A DNA stretch of 64,000 nt from Spirosoma endophyticum (GCF_900112365.1 NZ_FOLQ01000001.1:248001-312000), one strand, 5' to 3'; shown: positions 1 through 10,226, counted from the stretch's first letter. The notes: a model not told the origin generated them from the letters alone. Translations and numbers: made by a program.

Positions 1-351
1 TTCTGTTATCCCGAAATACCGCTTTAATTCCAGGTGTGTCCAGTGATAAAGCGGGTTTCGGACGGTATACGGCACGGTTTCGGCCCATTTCTGAAATTTG
101 GCAAAATCCGTCTGATTACCCGTACAAAAGCTTTCGTCTATCCCATTCGAGCGCATGGCCCGCCACTTATAATGGTCACCATACAACCAGATTTGTGTCA
201 GGTTCTCGAATTGCTTATTCTCAGCCATCTGATCGGGCGGCAGGTGGCAGTGATAGTCGATAATAGGCATCGGCTTGGCGAACTCATGGTAGAGTTGCTG
301 GGCCGTGGGGGTTTGCAACAAAAAATCGTCGTTCAGAAAGGGCTTTTTCAT
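1..351 (-). CDS. uxaC: Uronate (glucuronate/galacturonate) isomerase, N-terminal part only
   Basis: Reading the minus strand from the ATG at 351 gives an open frame with no stop to the window edge (117 codons), so the gene continues outside. It begins [18 protein letters not shown] and contains [11 protein letters not shown] (the HxH metal ligand motif of amidohydrolase-like uronate isomerases) and [13 protein letters not shown], both hallmarks of UxaC. The enzyme converts D-galacturonate to D-tagaturonate, or D-glucuronate to D-fructuronate, in the cytoplasm. It lies directly downstream of uxaB-uxaA on the same strand, so it completes the isomerase-reductase-dehydratase route. About three quarters of the protein is missing from the window. 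Confidence 0.93.
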   Translation of the reverse strand, partial: MKKPFLNDDFLLQTPTAQQLYHEFAKPMPIIDYHCHLPPDQMAENKQFENLTQIWLYGDHYKWRAMRSNGIDESFCTGNQTDFAKFQKWAETVPYTVRNPLYHWTHLELKRYFGITE

Positions 352-360
352 GGAATTAAA

Positions 361-430
361 GAGCGAAAGGGTGAATGAGTGAAAGAATGAAAGGTGGAAT
401 CAGCTATTCGCTCTTTCGCACCTTCACCGC
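361..430. repeat. Degenerate octamer array between uxaC and uxaA
   Basis: Five consecutive 8-base units run from 361 to 400: GAGCGAAA, GGGTGAAT, GAGTGAAA, GAATGAAA, GGTGGAAT. Bases 404-429 carry the same kind of units on the other strand (GCTCTTTC, ACCTTCAC), so the whole could fold as a loose hairpin in the uxaA-uxaC mRNA. No coding potential is seen here. Whether it acts as an attenuator or mRNA stabiliser is unknown. Confidence 0.6.
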
Positions 431-454
431 GACGGCGGACCGCTCTTTCACACA

Positions 455-2110
455 TTATAAAGAAACACCCCGTTTCCAGGGGATGAAATCATCTTGTCCG
501 TGGCGAACGGCCGCTACGTCCAGTTCACCACTGGCGACGCGGATAATCTGTTCCAGCAATCGTTCGCCAGCCTGTTCGATCGTTTCGTCACCATCGATAA
601 CCGTACCCGTGTTGACATCAATAATATCAGGCATTCGATTGGCTAAGGCCGTATTGCTGGAAATTTTGAGTACGGGCGCAATTGGGTTGCCCGTTGGCGT
701 GCCAAGGCCCGTTGTGAATAAAACGATCGTTGCACCAGAAGCCACCTCAGCCGTCGTAGATTCGACATCATTGCCGGGCGTACACAGCAGATTCAAACCT
801 GGTTTAGTTACCAGTTCGGGGTAATCGAGAACGGCCACCACCGGCGACGAACCGCCTTTTTTGGAAGCACCTGCCGATTTCATGGCATCGGTGATTAGCC
901 CATCCCGAATGTTGCCCGGCGATGGATTCATATCGAATCCAGATCCGGCTTCTTTGGCCCGCAGCGCGTAAGTGTTCATCAACTCCTTAAACCGGTTAGC
1001 CGTTTCAGCATTGACGGCGCGGTCGCAGAGTTCCTGCTCAACCCCGCAGAGTTCGGGAAATTCAGCCAGAATGACTGTCCCACCCAGGGCAACAACCAGA
1101 TCGGATGCGTGTCCAACGACAGGATTGGCCGAAATCCCCGAAAACCCATCCGAACCACCACATTCCAGCCCAATTGTCAATTTACTGAGTGGCGCGGGTT
1201 TCCGAACACAGGCATTTGCCTGCATCAATCCCGCAAACGTTTGCCGGAGCGCCTGGCCAATCAGTGATTCTTCGGTGCCAATGCTTTGTTGTTCAAGCAC
1301 AAACAGGGGTTTATCGAACTGTGGATTCCGTTTCTGAATCTCCTCCTGCAACATCCCCACCTGCGCGTTCTGGCAGCCCAGGCTCAGCACCGTCGCCCCT
1401 GCTACGTTCGGGTGGGTAATATAACCCGCCAGCAATCCGCACAAGGCCTGCGCATCCTGACGGGTGCCACCACAACCGCCATCGTGCGCTAGAAATTTCA
1501 CCCCATCGACATTTGGAAAGAGCGGCAGTTGCCCCCCTAATGACTGTTCTGCCGTTTGCAGGTCGGCCTGTAGAACCTCTTCAACGGTATGCCCCGCCTG
1601 GACCAACGCCATCAGCTCCTGCGTCTGTCGCTGGTACGTATGCCGTCGACCGTAACCGAGGTCGTTTACCAACGCTTCTTCCAGCACCTGTATGTTGCGA
1701 TTTTCGCAGAAGACGAGCGGAATAACTAGCCAGTAATTGGCCGTCCCCACGCGTCCATCGGAGCGATAATAGCCCATAAACGTCTGACTCTGCCACTGGT
1801 CAACGGCTGGCGGAGTCCACTGATACGAAGGTGTGTTCAGGTCATAGCTGTTCGTCGCATGTTGTACGTTAAACGTCGTCAGTCGCCCGCCCATCGGAAT
1901 GGTATGTTTGGCTTTCCCGACCAGGACGCCATACATCGTGATCGAATCGCCGGGGGAGAATGCCTGAACAGCCAGCTTATGCTTGGCCGGAATGGCTTCC
2001 GTAACGATCAGGGAAGCACCCCCATTTTGCACCCGGTCACCCGGTTCAAGGTCGGTCAGCGCGACCAGTACGTTGTCGTTCGGATGTATCTTTAGTACGT
2101 TGTTTTTCAT
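455..2110 (-). CDS. uxaA: Altronate dehydratase
   Basis: 551 residues, full length for fused UxaA. The N-terminal SAF-like domain (about 1-100: VLKIHPNDNVLVALTDLEPGD) is followed by the dehydratase core with HDGGCGGTRQD, LGCQNAQV, GLECGGSDGFSGISANP and FPELCGVEQ, matching the conserved Cys/His/Glu motifs of the altronate/galactarate dehydratase family. It dehydrates D-altronate to 2-keto-3-deoxygluconate, the third step of galacturonate catabolism. Its ATG overlaps the stop of uxaB by four bases (ATGA), indicating translational coupling. Expression is probably controlled by the LacI-type regulator at 3974 through the palindrome at 3837. Confidence 0.95.
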   Translation of the reverse strand: MKNNVLKIHPNDNVLVALTDLEPGDRVQNGGASLIVTEAIPAKHKLAVQAFSPGDSITMYGVLVGKAKHTIPMGGRLTTFNVQHATNSYDLNTPSYQWTPPAVDQWQSQTFMGYYRSDGRVGTANYWLVIPLVFCENRNIQVLEEALVNDLGYGRRHTYQRQTQELMALVQAGHTVEEVLQADLQTAEQSLGGQLPLFPNVDGVKFLAHDGGCGGTRQDAQALCGLLAGYITHPNVAGATVLSLGCQNAQVGMLQEEIQKRNPQFDKPLFVLEQQSIGTEESLIGQALRQTFAGLMQANACVRKPAPLSKLTIGLECGGSDGFSGISANPVVGHASDLVVALGGTVILAEFPELCGVEQELCDRAVNAETANRFKELMNTYALRAKEAGSGFDMNPSPGNIRDGLITDAMKSAGASKKGGSSPVVAVLDYPELVTKPGLNLLCTPGNDVESTTAEVASGATIVLFTTGLGTPTGNPIAPVLKISSNTALANRMPDIIDVNTGTVIDGDETIEQAGERLLEQIIRVASGELDVAAVRHGQDDFIPWKRGVSL

Positions 2111-3639
2111 TTGGTTATGATGTCGATATGACCAAATTGAGCCGAAATGGTGGTTAATACGCCGTTTTCGATCATGTCGGCGAGATAGGTACCCACCGAA
2201 TCAGCAAAGCCCGGCAACTGGGTTAAATCGTGCCCCCAAAGTGCCGTATTCTGGAGCACAGTAGTAGCTAGTTCTCTGGGAGTCAGACGTGCCCATAAAT
2301 CCGCGAAGTAAGCTGCCTGTGTATCGTGAATCGGATAGGCTTCCCCGTCGCGCACGCCTAGCCAGGTTCCATTTTCCTGCCGTACAGCCCGCATAAACAA
2401 CAGATAGGCCGCAAAACCGATGGATACATAACGCGGAGTTACAGAGTCTAATTTTTCATAATAGTGAAGCAGGGTCGGGATATTCCGCATTTGCATTTTA
2501 GCCGAATATTGCATCGTGATAGCCAGCCAGCGATGCTCGATGTACGGGTTCCGAAAGCGATCCAGCACCTGAAAACCAAATCGTTGCGCTATTTTATCAT
2601 CCACCGCATACGGGATACCCGGAATGAGTTCACCCAACATGACACTGCTTACAAACGCCGACAATACCTCATCGTCCATGGCCTCCCGGACCGTATCAAA
2701 TCCACTCAAAAACGCCAGGCCGCAACTCAGGGTATGCGTACCATTGAGTAGGCGCAATTTTAGTTCGCGAAACTGGTCAATGTTTGGCCGGATAATGACG
2801 CGCTCATCAGCCTGATGAAATGACAGCACCTGTTGTACGTGCTTATTTCCTTCTATGGCCCATAACGTATAGACTTCCGAAACGGTAAGCAATTCATCCT
2901 CATAACCAAGCTGTTCGGTCAGCGCCTGATACGTAACGGTATCGGGACGACCCGGTACGATGCGATCAACCAATGAATTGCAGCAGGTATTCGCTTTTTC
3001 GAGCCAATCGATAAACGCAGGTTCCAGGTCATTCCGGTGCGCCAGGTCCAGTAAAATGACCGCCAGTTTCGTACCGTTTTCCGGAATAAGTTCAGTAGGT
3101 ACAATGACCAACCCTTTGGCCGGATCGCCACTGAATGCCTGATACCGAGCGTATAACACCGCGAGCAACTTGCCAGGGAATGATTCAGGGGGCGTCAGCC
3201 GAATATCCTCCGGTATGAGTTGGATACCTACTTCGGTCGTGTTGGAAATGACAAGCTGTAAATCCGGGCTGGCGGCTACCCGTAGCACCTCATCCCACTC
3301 CTGCCTGGCAGATAACACGCGGCTAATCGCTGAACAAATTACGTTTTCCTCGATAAGCTGGCGATTCTCCACCCCACGGATACAGAGTGTGTACAGATTA
3401 TCCTGCCGGGCAAACGCCGTTAAATCGCCCCCATCGGTGGATTTAACGACAACAATCCGCCCATTGAAGATACCTTGTCGGTTTGCTTTATCGATCAGGT
3501 AATCGGGTAAGCCACGCAGCAGAACCCCCGTTCCGAACTGCAATACCTTTTCGGGTAAGTCCTGTAGCTGGGCGGATGGCAGATTTATAGGGATACTTGG
3601 CTGGATCAAAGGCAGCGTCTGAAACGATAAAGGGTTCAT
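2107..3639 (-). CDS. uxaB: Tagaturonate reductase (altronate oxidoreductase)
   Basis: 510 residues, the usual length of Bacteroidota UxaB, a member of the polyol (mannitol-type) dehydrogenase family. The N-terminal Rossmann region carries VLQFGTGVLLRGLPDYLID, the dinucleotide-binding loop. The later segments LRLLNGTHTLSCGLAFLSG and KMQMRNIPTLLHYYEK match the C-terminal substrate domain with its Lys/Asn/His residues. It reduces tagaturonate to altronate with NADH. It is the first gene of the uxaB-uxaA-uxaC operon. A 334-bp regulatory region separates it from the divergent LacI-type gene. Confidence 0.94.
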   Translation of the reverse strand: MNPLSFQTLPLIQPSIPINLPSAQLQDLPEKVLQFGTGVLLRGLPDYLIDKANRQGIFNGRIVVVKSTDGGDLTAFARQDNLYTLCIRGVENRQLIEENVICSAISRVLSARQEWDEVLRVAASPDLQLVISNTTEVGIQLIPEDIRLTPPESFPGKLLAVLYARYQAFSGDPAKGLVIVPTELIPENGTKLAVILLDLAHRNDLEPAFIDWLEKANTCCNSLVDRIVPGRPDTVTYQALTEQLGYEDELLTVSEVYTLWAIEGNKHVQQVLSFHQADERVIIRPNIDQFRELKLRLLNGTHTLSCGLAFLSGFDTVREAMDDEVLSAFVSSVMLGELIPGIPYAVDDKIAQRFGFQVLDRFRNPYIEHRWLAITMQYSAKMQMRNIPTLLHYYEKLDSVTPRYVSIGFAAYLLFMRAVRQENGTWLGVRDGEAYPIHDTQAAYFADLWARLTPRELATTVLQNTALWGHDLTQLPGFADSVGTYLADMIENGVLTTISAQFGHIDIITK

Positions 3640-3973
3640 AAAGTATGTGAGCGTTACGGCTACGACCGGCTGATTTTCTTGGATTCTGCTACGTCGGAAC
3701 GTTATAGATCTACGTTAAATTTGTCTTTTTTATAGATACCGCATTGATTGGCAACTAGGTCAATTCAGCTAATGATCAGATAAGATTAAGTAGGATGTTT
3801 TTTATATAGAAATTAATAAAGATATTTATTCACGCAAACGTTATCGGGAACGTTGCCAGTTTTAAATTTATGGTCTATTGACGCATAAAACGAGCAGGTA
3901 GCCGTCGCTAAACCCTTATAACCGATACGTAGTGATGGAGTAGACTTTTTGTACTTTACCAACATTTGATACC
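3640..3973. other. Divergent uxaB / lacI-type control region
   Basis: No gene is seen in these 334 bases. They are AT-rich in the middle and hold the 18-bp palindrome at 3837-3854. An isolated AACGTT half-site lies at 3698-3703, close to the uxaB start. Both divergent genes must be driven from here. No confident TTTG/TAnnTTTG promoter pair was located, although TACTTTAC near 3951 could be a weak -7 element for the regulator. Confidence 0.6.
3837..3854. promoter_or_regulatory. LacI-family operator in the uxaB/regulator interval
   Basis: The sequence fits AACGTTnnCGnnAACGTT, an 18-bp palindrome centred on CG, the classic layout of LacI/GalR-family sites. It lies about 120 bp before the regulator start and about 200 bp before uxaB. 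A near-identical site (6852-6869) precedes the polygalacturonase gene. Identity extends beyond the palindrome (ACGCAA on the left, CCA on the right), so chance is unlikely. Binding by the protein at 3974 is inferred. Confidence 0.75.
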
Positions 3974-5020
3974 TTGGATACCATTACCATAAAAGATATT
4001 GCCCGTGCCTTAAATCTCTCGACCTCGACTGTTTCGCGGGCTTTGCGGGATAGTTATGAAATAAATCCCGAAACCAAACGTCTGGTAACCGAATATGCCG
4101 AGCGATTCAATTATCGCCCTAACTCGATTGCGCTTAGTTTAAAGGAAAACCGGAGTCGGGTCATCGGCGTGATTGTCCCCCAGATTGCCAACAATTACTT
4201 TTCACAGGCCATCAATGGGATCGAAGCCATTGCCTATAGCCGTGGGTATTACGTTATTATTTTTCAAAGTCACGAGTCGTATGAGCGGGAAATAGCGACG
4301 GTGCAGCAAGCCGTAGCCCGCAAAGTCGATGGCCTGCTTATTTCGCTGTCCAGCAGTACGTCGGATGTAACGCATTTGCGGGAACTACAGGACAGAAAAT
4401 TGCCGATTGTTTTATTCGACCGGGTTTCGAAAGACCTGGATACCACCTTTGTAACCGCTGACAATTTTGGGGGCGCTTTTGCCGCGACTGAACACCTCAT
4501 TCAAACGGGCCGCAGACGGATCGCTCACCTGACCATACCCCCTTATATTTCTATCACGCAGGAACGCCTAGCGGGCTATCGGGCAGCGCTCGAAAAGTAT
4601 GGTATTCCGTACGATGAAAAGCTGATTCAGTACACAGAATTTGGCCAGAATGATGTAGAGCCGTTCGTTGATGCCTTACTCGACCAGTCGCCCGACGCGT
4701 TTTTTACCGCCAGTGATCGGCTGGCCATCGGCTGTTTGGCTGCCTTGAAAAAGCGAGCTATTTCGATTCCTGAAACGGTTTCGCTTATTGGCTTTACGAA
4801 TACCCCGGTCGCGGATCTGCTGGCCCCTCCCATGAGTACCGTGGAACAGCCTGCGCTGGAAATTGGCCAGATGGCTGCGGAACAATTGATCAATCAAATT
4901 GAGGGCAAGCAAACGGGCACACAACCAGGTCGGATAACTATTCCAACCCGGATGATTGTTCGGGCTTCGTCAGAACGTACACCCGCTCCCCATCCCCTGC
5001 GAGAACAAAGTAGTTTGTAA
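3974..5020 (+). CDS. LacI/GalR-family transcriptional regulator of galacturonate use
   Basis: 348 residues. The N-terminal helix-turn-helix (TIKDIARALNLSTSTVSRALRDS, residues 5-27) and hinge (YRPNSIALSLKENRS) are followed by a periplasmic-binding-protein-like effector domain (IGVIVPQIANNYFSQ onward). The start is a TTG at 3974; no upstream ATG is in frame and the fold begins directly after it. Its position between uxaBA and a GH28 gene, and the shared palindromes, suggest that it senses a galacturonate-pathway metabolite. The effector cannot be told from sequence. Repression versus activation is also open, as Bacteroidota LacI proteins may do either. Confidence 0.92.
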   Translation: MDTITIKDIARALNLSTSTVSRALRDSYEINPETKRLVTEYAERFNYRPNSIALSLKENRSRVIGVIVPQIANNYFSQAINGIEAIAYSRGYYVIIFQSHESYEREIATVQQAVARKVDGLLISLSSSTSDVTHLRELQDRKLPIVLFDRVSKDLDTTFVTADNFGGAFAATEHLIQTGRRRIAHLTIPPYISITQERLAGYRAALEKYGIPYDEKLIQYTEFGQNDVEPFVDALLDQSPDAFFTASDRLAIGCLAALKKRAISIPETVSLIGFTNTPVADLLAPPMSTVEQPALEIGQMAAEQLINQIEGKQTGTQPGRITIPTRMIVRASSERTPAPHPLREQSSL

Positions 5021-5046
5021 GCGTTAGCGGATATATTTACTACATA

Positions 5047-6717
5047 TCACTTCATTGTCAGTACGTTAGCGGTAACCTCTGTGGTTGTTTCTACCGTTTT
5101 CTTCGCATGCGACATGTTGGTATTCAACAGCTTAATGTCTTTGGAGCGGTCGCCGGCAATGTGCATGAGCAGGTCGGTACTGTCAGTATAGCGAATATTA
5201 TCAAGTGTCAGATTATGGCTATTCTGGATGTGCATCAGCGTTTTAGCCGGACTAATTAACGCCACGTTTTTCAGCCGGATATTGTCCGCTTCGATACATA
5301 CAAATCCTTTTCGACTCTGTAAAACAGCATTTTCGATCAAGATATCCTTAACCGCCATCTCGGGTAACCCACGTATCAGTATGGCCGTTTCAGCCCCTTT
5401 GCAACGTACGTTCCGAATCTGAAACGATTTGAATTGAGGAGTCGATTCCGATAACGGTTGCGCTGGAATGACCGGCAGTTCATTGCTCTCGCCCTGTTGC
5501 GGAACGGGATCTTTGGCGGCATAATACATGTCGAACAGAATGGCCTCGCCTGCAATATCGGTCATGTCTACGCCGTCCACGAAAATATTCTCCACTACGC
5601 CACCTCTCCCACGGGTCGTTTTGAAACGCAGCCCCACATCGGTTCCCATAAACACGCAGTTCGATACGTAAAGGTTTCGTACACCACCCGACATTTCACT
5701 GCCAATTACAAACCCACCGTGTGCATGATAAACACGGCAGTTACGCACCACTATGTTCTCCGTCGGAACACCGCGCTTGCGGCCTTGCTCATCGCGCCCT
5801 GATTTGATACAGATACCATCGTCGCCCACATCGAACGTACACCCTTCAACCAATCCATTCTTACACGATTCTAAGTCAAGTCCATCCCCATTTTGGGCAT
5901 ACCAGGGATTTTTAGCTGTAACATTACGCAACGTGATGTTTTCGCATAGCAGTGGATGTAAACACCACGCAGGTGAGTTCTGGAACGTAATACCTTCCAG
6001 GAGAATTCGTTTGCAGCGCGTAAAACTCAACATATTGGGCCGCAAAAAATCTTTAATTTCTTCGTAATAAGCCGGTGTCTGGCCCGCTTTAATCGTAGTC
6101 ATTGCGCCTTTAAGTGACTGCTCAGACGGATACCAGGCATCCTGTTTATCGTTTACTACGCCCCCCGAAGCCACCAGTTTTTTCCACTGATCAGCGGTTA
6201 GTTTACTTTTTTTGACCATTCGCCACGCATCGCCCGCACCATCCAGAATACCATTCCCTGTGATGGCTATATTTTCGAGATCTGTGCCGGAAATAGGTGC
6301 TTGATTCCGAACGGCTTCTTCGCCTTCCCAGGTGGTATGCACCAATGGGTACTCCGTTCGCTTGTTGGTGAATTGTACCAGGGCTCCAGTTGCCAGGTGT
6401 AGATTCACGTTATTCTTGAGCGCAATCGGACCAGTCAGCCATAGGCCGGACGGAATCAGTACGACACCCCCACCAGCGCGGTTGCATTGCTCAACCGCTT
6501 TATTGATCGCTGACGTATTCATCGTCAACCCATCCGCTACAGCACCGAACGTACTGATCGTCAGGGTATCTTTCCGAAAAGCAGGCATTTGTACTTTTGG
6601 CAGATCGCTACTACTAACTAATCCAGCCGAATTAAAGCCTGGGGCATCAGGCCAGGCAGACGCCACCCGTAAGGCAATCGACGTAACGCACAGGGTTATT
6701 CCAGCAGTTATTTTCAT
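5047..6717 (-). CDS. Secreted GH28 polygalacturonase
   Basis: 556 residues with a signal peptide (MKITAGITLCVTSIALRVASA). A pectate-lyase-like N-terminal part (ISTFGAVADG, residues 54-63) leads into the right-handed beta-helix. GH28 motifs are intact: N276-G-D278 in QNGDGLD, the D299-D300 pair in GDDGICIKSG, H331/H333 in HAHGG, and R364-F-K366. It hydrolyses alpha-1,4-galacturonan; exo versus endo action cannot be decided, though the length and inserts favour an exo-acting, oligomer-processing enzyme. It is convergent with the LacI-type gene and carries its own copy of the operator 135 bp upstream, so it is probably co-regulated with uxaBA. Confidence 0.93.
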   Translation of the reverse strand: MKITAGITLCVTSIALRVASAWPDAPGFNSAGLVSSSDLPKVQMPAFRKDTLTISTFGAVADGLTMNTSAINKAVEQCNRAGGGVVLIPSGLWLTGPIALKNNVNLHLATGALVQFTNKRTEYPLVHTTWEGEEAVRNQAPISGTDLENIAITGNGILDGAGDAWRMVKKSKLTADQWKKLVASGGVVNDKQDAWYPSEQSLKGAMTTIKAGQTPAYYEEIKDFLRPNMLSFTRCKRILLEGITFQNSPAWCLHPLLCENITLRNVTAKNPWYAQNGDGLDLESCKNGLVEGCTFDVGDDGICIKSGRDEQGRKRGVPTENIVVRNCRVYHAHGGFVIGSEMSGGVRNLYVSNCVFMGTDVGLRFKTTRGRGGVVENIFVDGVDMTDIAGEAILFDMYYAAKDPVPQQGESNELPVIPAQPLSESTPQFKSFQIRNVRCKGAETAILIRGLPEMAVKDILIENAVLQSRKGFVCIEADNIRLKNVALISPAKTLMHIQNSHNLTLDNIRYTDSTDLLMHIAGDRSKDIKLLNTNMSHAKKTVETTTEVTANVLTMK

Positions 6718-6851
6718 TGTTTTTCGAGAAGGTGACAGAAGGCGACTTATGATACAATCAGTTACCCATGACGTATCAACTGGCTAATAGTACCCTAAAG
6801 TGACGGCTAAATCAGTACTTATTCAAGAAGGTCTATACCTTTTTTTACGCA

Positions 6852-6869
6852 ATCGTTGCCGGGAACGTT
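6852..6869. promoter_or_regulatory. Second LacI-family operator, upstream of the GH28 gene
   Basis: ATCGTTGCCGGGAACGTT matches the site at 3837 in all but three positions, with the same flanks (ACGCA before, CCA after). It sits about 135 bp upstream of the polygalacturonase start, suitable for regulator control of that gene. Inference only; no footprint data. Confidence 0.72.
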
Positions 6870-6914
6870 ACCATATTCTATCGAAAAACGTTGAGTTACC
6901 CCAACGTTTGTTCT

Positions 6915-6956
6915 TTTATAAAAAACAAAAACGGCCCCAACTTTCGCAGGAGCCGT
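6915..6956 (-). terminator. Rho-independent terminator of rpoD
   Basis: On the minus strand an 8-bp stem (ACGGCTCC / GGGGCCGT, 6931-6956) with a 10-base loop is followed by TTTTGTTTTTTATAAAAG. It begins about 28 bases after the sigma factor stop codon. Confidence 0.8.
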
Positions 6957-6983
6957 CTTGCACATACATTACAAATAGGAATC

Positions 6984-7847
6984 TTACCCCAGATACGTCT
7001 TCAACGCCTTCGACCGTGAGGTGTGGCGCAGCCGACGAATGGCTTTTTCTTTTATCTGCCGAACGCGTTCACGGGTCAGGTTGAACTTCTCCCCAATCTC
7101 TTCGAGCGTCATGGCGTGTTCGCCATTGAGCCCGAAATAGAGGGTAATTACATCAGCTTCCCGCTGCGTTAAGGTCGAAAGCGCACGTTGCACTTCCTTC
7201 CGTAGCGAATCGTTTATCAGGCCTGAATCAGGCTTGTCTTCACCATCATTTTCGAGCACGTCGAGCAGACTGTTTTCTTCACCCTGCACAAACGGCGCGT
7301 CCATCGATACATGACGACCTGAGATCTTCAGGGTGTCAACAACCTCAGCGGCCGAAATTTCCAACACGGCCGCCAACTCTTCTGGCGACGGCTCACGCTC
7401 AAATTTCTGCTCGAGGTCTGAAAAAGTCTTCGATATCTTATTAAGCGAACCTACCCGATTTAACGGCAGGCGAACAATCCGTGATTGTTCAGCCAACGCC
7501 TGTAGAATCGACTGGCGAATCCACCAAACAGCATAGGAAATAAATTTAAATCCGCGCGTTTCGTCGAACCGTTGAGCCGCTTTAATTAAGCCCAAATTCC
7601 CTTCGTTGATCAAATCGCCTAACGAAAGTCCCTGATTCTGATATTGTTTGGCAACCGACACCACAAAGCGTAGGTTTGCTTTCGTTAACCGCTCCAGCGA
7701 CAGTTGGTCACCTTCCCGAATTTTCTGGGCCAGCGTTACTTCCTCATCGGGCGTAAGCAGGTCTACTTTACCAATCTCCTGCAAGTACTTGTCTAACGAC
7801 TGGCTCTCGCGGTTGGTAATCTGTTTTGAAATTTTTAGCTGTCTCAT
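6984..7847 (-). CDS. rpoD: Primary RNA polymerase sigma factor, sigma-70 family
   Basis: 287 residues. It starts with [22 protein letters not shown] and has region 1.2 (about 15-45), region 2 ([22 protein letters not shown] and [15 protein letters not shown]), region 3, and region 4 ([19 protein letters not shown], about 237-255). Region 1.1 is absent, as is normal for the short Bacteroidota primary sigma factor. It directs housekeeping transcription from TTTG/TAnnTTTG promoters. It lies 74 bases downstream of pnp on the same strand and has its own terminator. Confidence 0.96.
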   Translation of the reverse strand: MRQLKISKQITNRESQSLDKYLQEIGKVDLLTPDEEVTLAQKIREGDQLSLERLTKANLRFVVSVAKQYQNQGLSLGDLINEGNLGLIKAAQRFDETRGFKFISYAVWWIRQSILQALAEQSRIVRLPLNRVGSLNKISKTFSDLEQKFEREPSPEELAAVLEISAAEVVDTLKISGRHVSMDAPFVQGEENSLLDVLENDGEDKPDSGLINDSLRKEVQRALSTLTQREADVITLYFGLNGEHAMTLEEIGEKFNLTRERVRQIKEKAIRRLRHTSRSKALKTYLG

Positions 7848-7921
7848 GATACGTTGTCCCCGGTGGAGTCATGCATAACGCGAACCTTTGACGCTGCATT
7901 ACACAAAAAAGTAACAATTAC

Positions 7922-10048
7922 TTACGCATTTTTGTTCTCTGGCTTCGGCAGCAAAACTTTACGCGATAAACGGTACTTTCCGGTCTTTTTATCCACGTCA
8001 ATCAACTTTACGGTCACTTCCTCTCCTACCTGTAAGACGCCATCCATGGTTTCCAGACGCTCCCACTTAATCTCGGAAATGTGCAAAAGTCCGTCCTTGC
8101 CAGGCATAAACTCGACGAACGCGCCGAAGGGCTGAATCGTCTTCACTTTACCAATATACGTCTCGCCCACTTCGGGAACGGCAACGATGCCTTTCACGCG
8201 CGATACGGCTTTGTCCATACTCTCTTTGCTGGTCGCAAAAATGCTGACCCAACCCGCATTGTCGTGTTCATCAATATTAACGACGGCGCCGGAGTCCTTC
8301 TGGATGTCCTGAACGACTTTACCGCCGGGTCCAATAACGGAGCCAATCTGGTTGGTATCGATCTTGATAACCATGGCACGGGGAGCGTGTGGTTTCAGAT
8401 CGGAACGAACTTCAGAAATACCCTTCATCATTTCGCCAAGAATGTGCAACCGACCAACACGGGCCTGTTCCAGCGCCTGAGCAAGTACTTCGTACGATAA
8501 CCCGTCAACTTTTAAGTCCATCTGGCAGGCAACAATACCTTTTTCGGTACCGGTTACCTTGAAGTCCATATCACCCAGGTGATCTTCATCGCCTAGAATA
8601 TCCGACAGCACCGCATATTTGTCTCCATCGGAAATCAGTCCCATGGCAATACCCGCTACGGGTGCCTTGATTTTGATCCCGGCATCCATCAACGCGATGG
8701 TACCAGCACAAACGGTTGCCATTGACGATGAGCCGTTTGATTCTAAAATATCGGACACAATCCGGATCGTGTACGGGTTTTCGTCACCAGCCGGCAACAC
8801 CTTTTTTAAGGAACGGTGGGCCAGGTTTCCGTGACCGATTTCGCGACGGCCAGCGCCCCGATTGGGTTTCACTTCACCCGTTGAAAAACCGGGAAAATTA
8901 TAATGCAGCAGGAACTTACTGTAGCCCTGATACATTGTCTGATCGACAATTTGCTCGTCCGTTTTGGTACCCAGCGTTACCGTCGTCAGTGACTGGGTTT
9001 CGCCACGCGTAAATAAGGCAGATCCGTGTGGACCCGGCAGATACCCCGCTTCGGCTGAAATTTGGCGAATTTGATCCAGTTTCCGGCCATCCAGACGAAC
9101 CCGTTCATCGAGTACCAACCGACGCGATGCCTCCCATTCCAGATCGTGGAAATAGGTTTTAATTAAGCCAACATTTACGTCGGACCCTTCAGGAAAGGAA
9201 GCTATGTATTCATCGCGAATGGCTTTAGCCGCTGCGGAACGTCCTTTTTTGCTCGGATTTTGCTGGCTTACCGCTGCATAAATTTTATCATACGTAGCCA
9301 CCCGAACAGCTGCCCGAAGTTCTTCGTCGTGCGTTTCGTGGTTGTATTGACGTTTTTCTGTCTTACCGACTTTACTGGTCAACTCTTTTTGTGCCTGGCA
9401 CTGTACTTTGATAGCTTCGTGAGCGATTTTCAACGCTTCTACGACTTCGGCTTCAGAACATTCGTTCATTTCGCCTTCTACCATACAAATATCCTTTTCA
9501 GTAGCGGCAACAATCAGGTCAATGGTTGCCCGTGCCAGCTCGGTCGTTTTTGGGTTAATCTTGTATTGCCCATCAATTTTCGCGACACGTACTTCAGAGA
9601 TAGGACCGTTGAACGGAATATCCGACACAGCCAAGGCTGACGATGCCGCCAAAGCTGCCAGTGCATCCGGCTGAACTTCGGGATCAGCCGAAATCAGCGT
9701 AATCATTACCTGCGTATCAGCGTGATAATTATCGGGGAATATGGGCCGCAGCGCGCGGTCAACCAAACGGCTAATGAGAATTTCATGGTCACCTAATCGG
9801 CCTTCACGCCGTTGAAAGCTTCCAGGAATACGCCCGGCGGAGGCAAATTTTTCTTGATAATCAACGGATAAGGGGAGAAAATCAACGCCTTCTTTCGCGT
9901 CTTTACTCGATACGACGGTGGCTAACAGCATTGTGTCGCCCAACCGTACAACCACCGCTCCGTCGGCCTGACGGGCCAGTTTTCCGGTTTCGATGGTAAT
10001 TTCCCGCCCGTCGGGCAGCGCAACGGATTGCGTGGTTATTTCAAACAT
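7922..10048 (-). CDS. pnp: Polyribonucleotide nucleotidyltransferase (PNPase)
   Basis: 708 residues, the family length. Two RNase PH domains (about 1-230 and 315-545, with the active-site region [23 protein letters not shown]) are linked by the helical domain. A KH domain follows ([12 protein letters not shown]) and then a C-terminal S1 domain ([21 protein letters not shown]). It degrades RNA phosphorolytically from the 3' end. The rpsO-pnp order is the common bacterial arrangement. The 5' leader holds a small GC hairpin (CCCGG/CCGGG, 10097-10110); E. coli pnp is autoregulated through a leader hairpin, but equivalence here is only a guess. Confidence 0.97.
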   Translation of the reverse strand: MFEITTQSVALPDGREITIETGKLARQADGAVVVRLGDTMLLATVVSSKDAKEGVDFLPLSVDYQEKFASAGRIPGSFQRREGRLGDHEILISRLVDRALRPIFPDNYHADTQVMITLISADPEVQPDALAALAASSALAVSDIPFNGPISEVRVAKIDGQYKINPKTTELARATIDLIVAATEKDICMVEGEMNECSEAEVVEALKIAHEAIKVQCQAQKELTSKVGKTEKRQYNHETHDEELRAAVRVATYDKIYAAVSQQNPSKKGRSAAAKAIRDEYIASFPEGSDVNVGLIKTYFHDLEWEASRRLVLDERVRLDGRKLDQIRQISAEAGYLPGPHGSALFTRGETQSLTTVTLGTKTDEQIVDQTMYQGYSKFLLHYNFPGFSTGEVKPNRGAGRREIGHGNLAHRSLKKVLPAGDENPYTIRIVSDILESNGSSSMATVCAGTIALMDAGIKIKAPVAGIAMGLISDGDKYAVLSDILGDEDHLGDMDFKVTGTEKGIVACQMDLKVDGLSYEVLAQALEQARVGRLHILGEMMKGISEVRSDLKPHAPRAMVIKIDTNQIGSVIGPGGKVVQDIQKDSGAVVNIDEHDNAGWVSIFATSKESMDKAVSRVKGIVAVPEVGETYIGKVKTIQPFGAFVEFMPGKDGLLHISEIKWERLETMDGVLQVGEEVTVKLIDVDKKTGKYRLSRKVLLPKPENKNA

Positions 10049-10165
10049 AAAACAGATTTTGATACGTCCTCTTACAGCTTTAAACCGCTCCGGCGGCCCG
10101 GCATACCGGGTAGCCTGACTTACTTTTTACGCTTCATTCAATTATTGGCACTGCATTCCTGTTGA

Positions 10166-10205
10166 AACAACAAAAATCAGGGAATCTACTGTGTAGCAGA
10201 TTCCC
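10166..10205 (-). terminator. Terminator after rpsO
   Basis: Minus-strand hairpin GGGAATCT/AGATTCCC (10180-10205) with two further pairs after a mismatch, followed by TGATTTTTGTTG. It lies 21 bases after the rpsO stop. On the plus strand the stem is followed by TTTTTTT, so it could work both ways. Confidence 0.75.
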
Positions 10206-10226
10206 TTTTTTTATGGGCTGACCCAA

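Noticed and set aside
10097..10110. Riboswitch or protein-binding leader of pnp
   Set aside because: Only a 5-bp stem is clear; too little for a named element.
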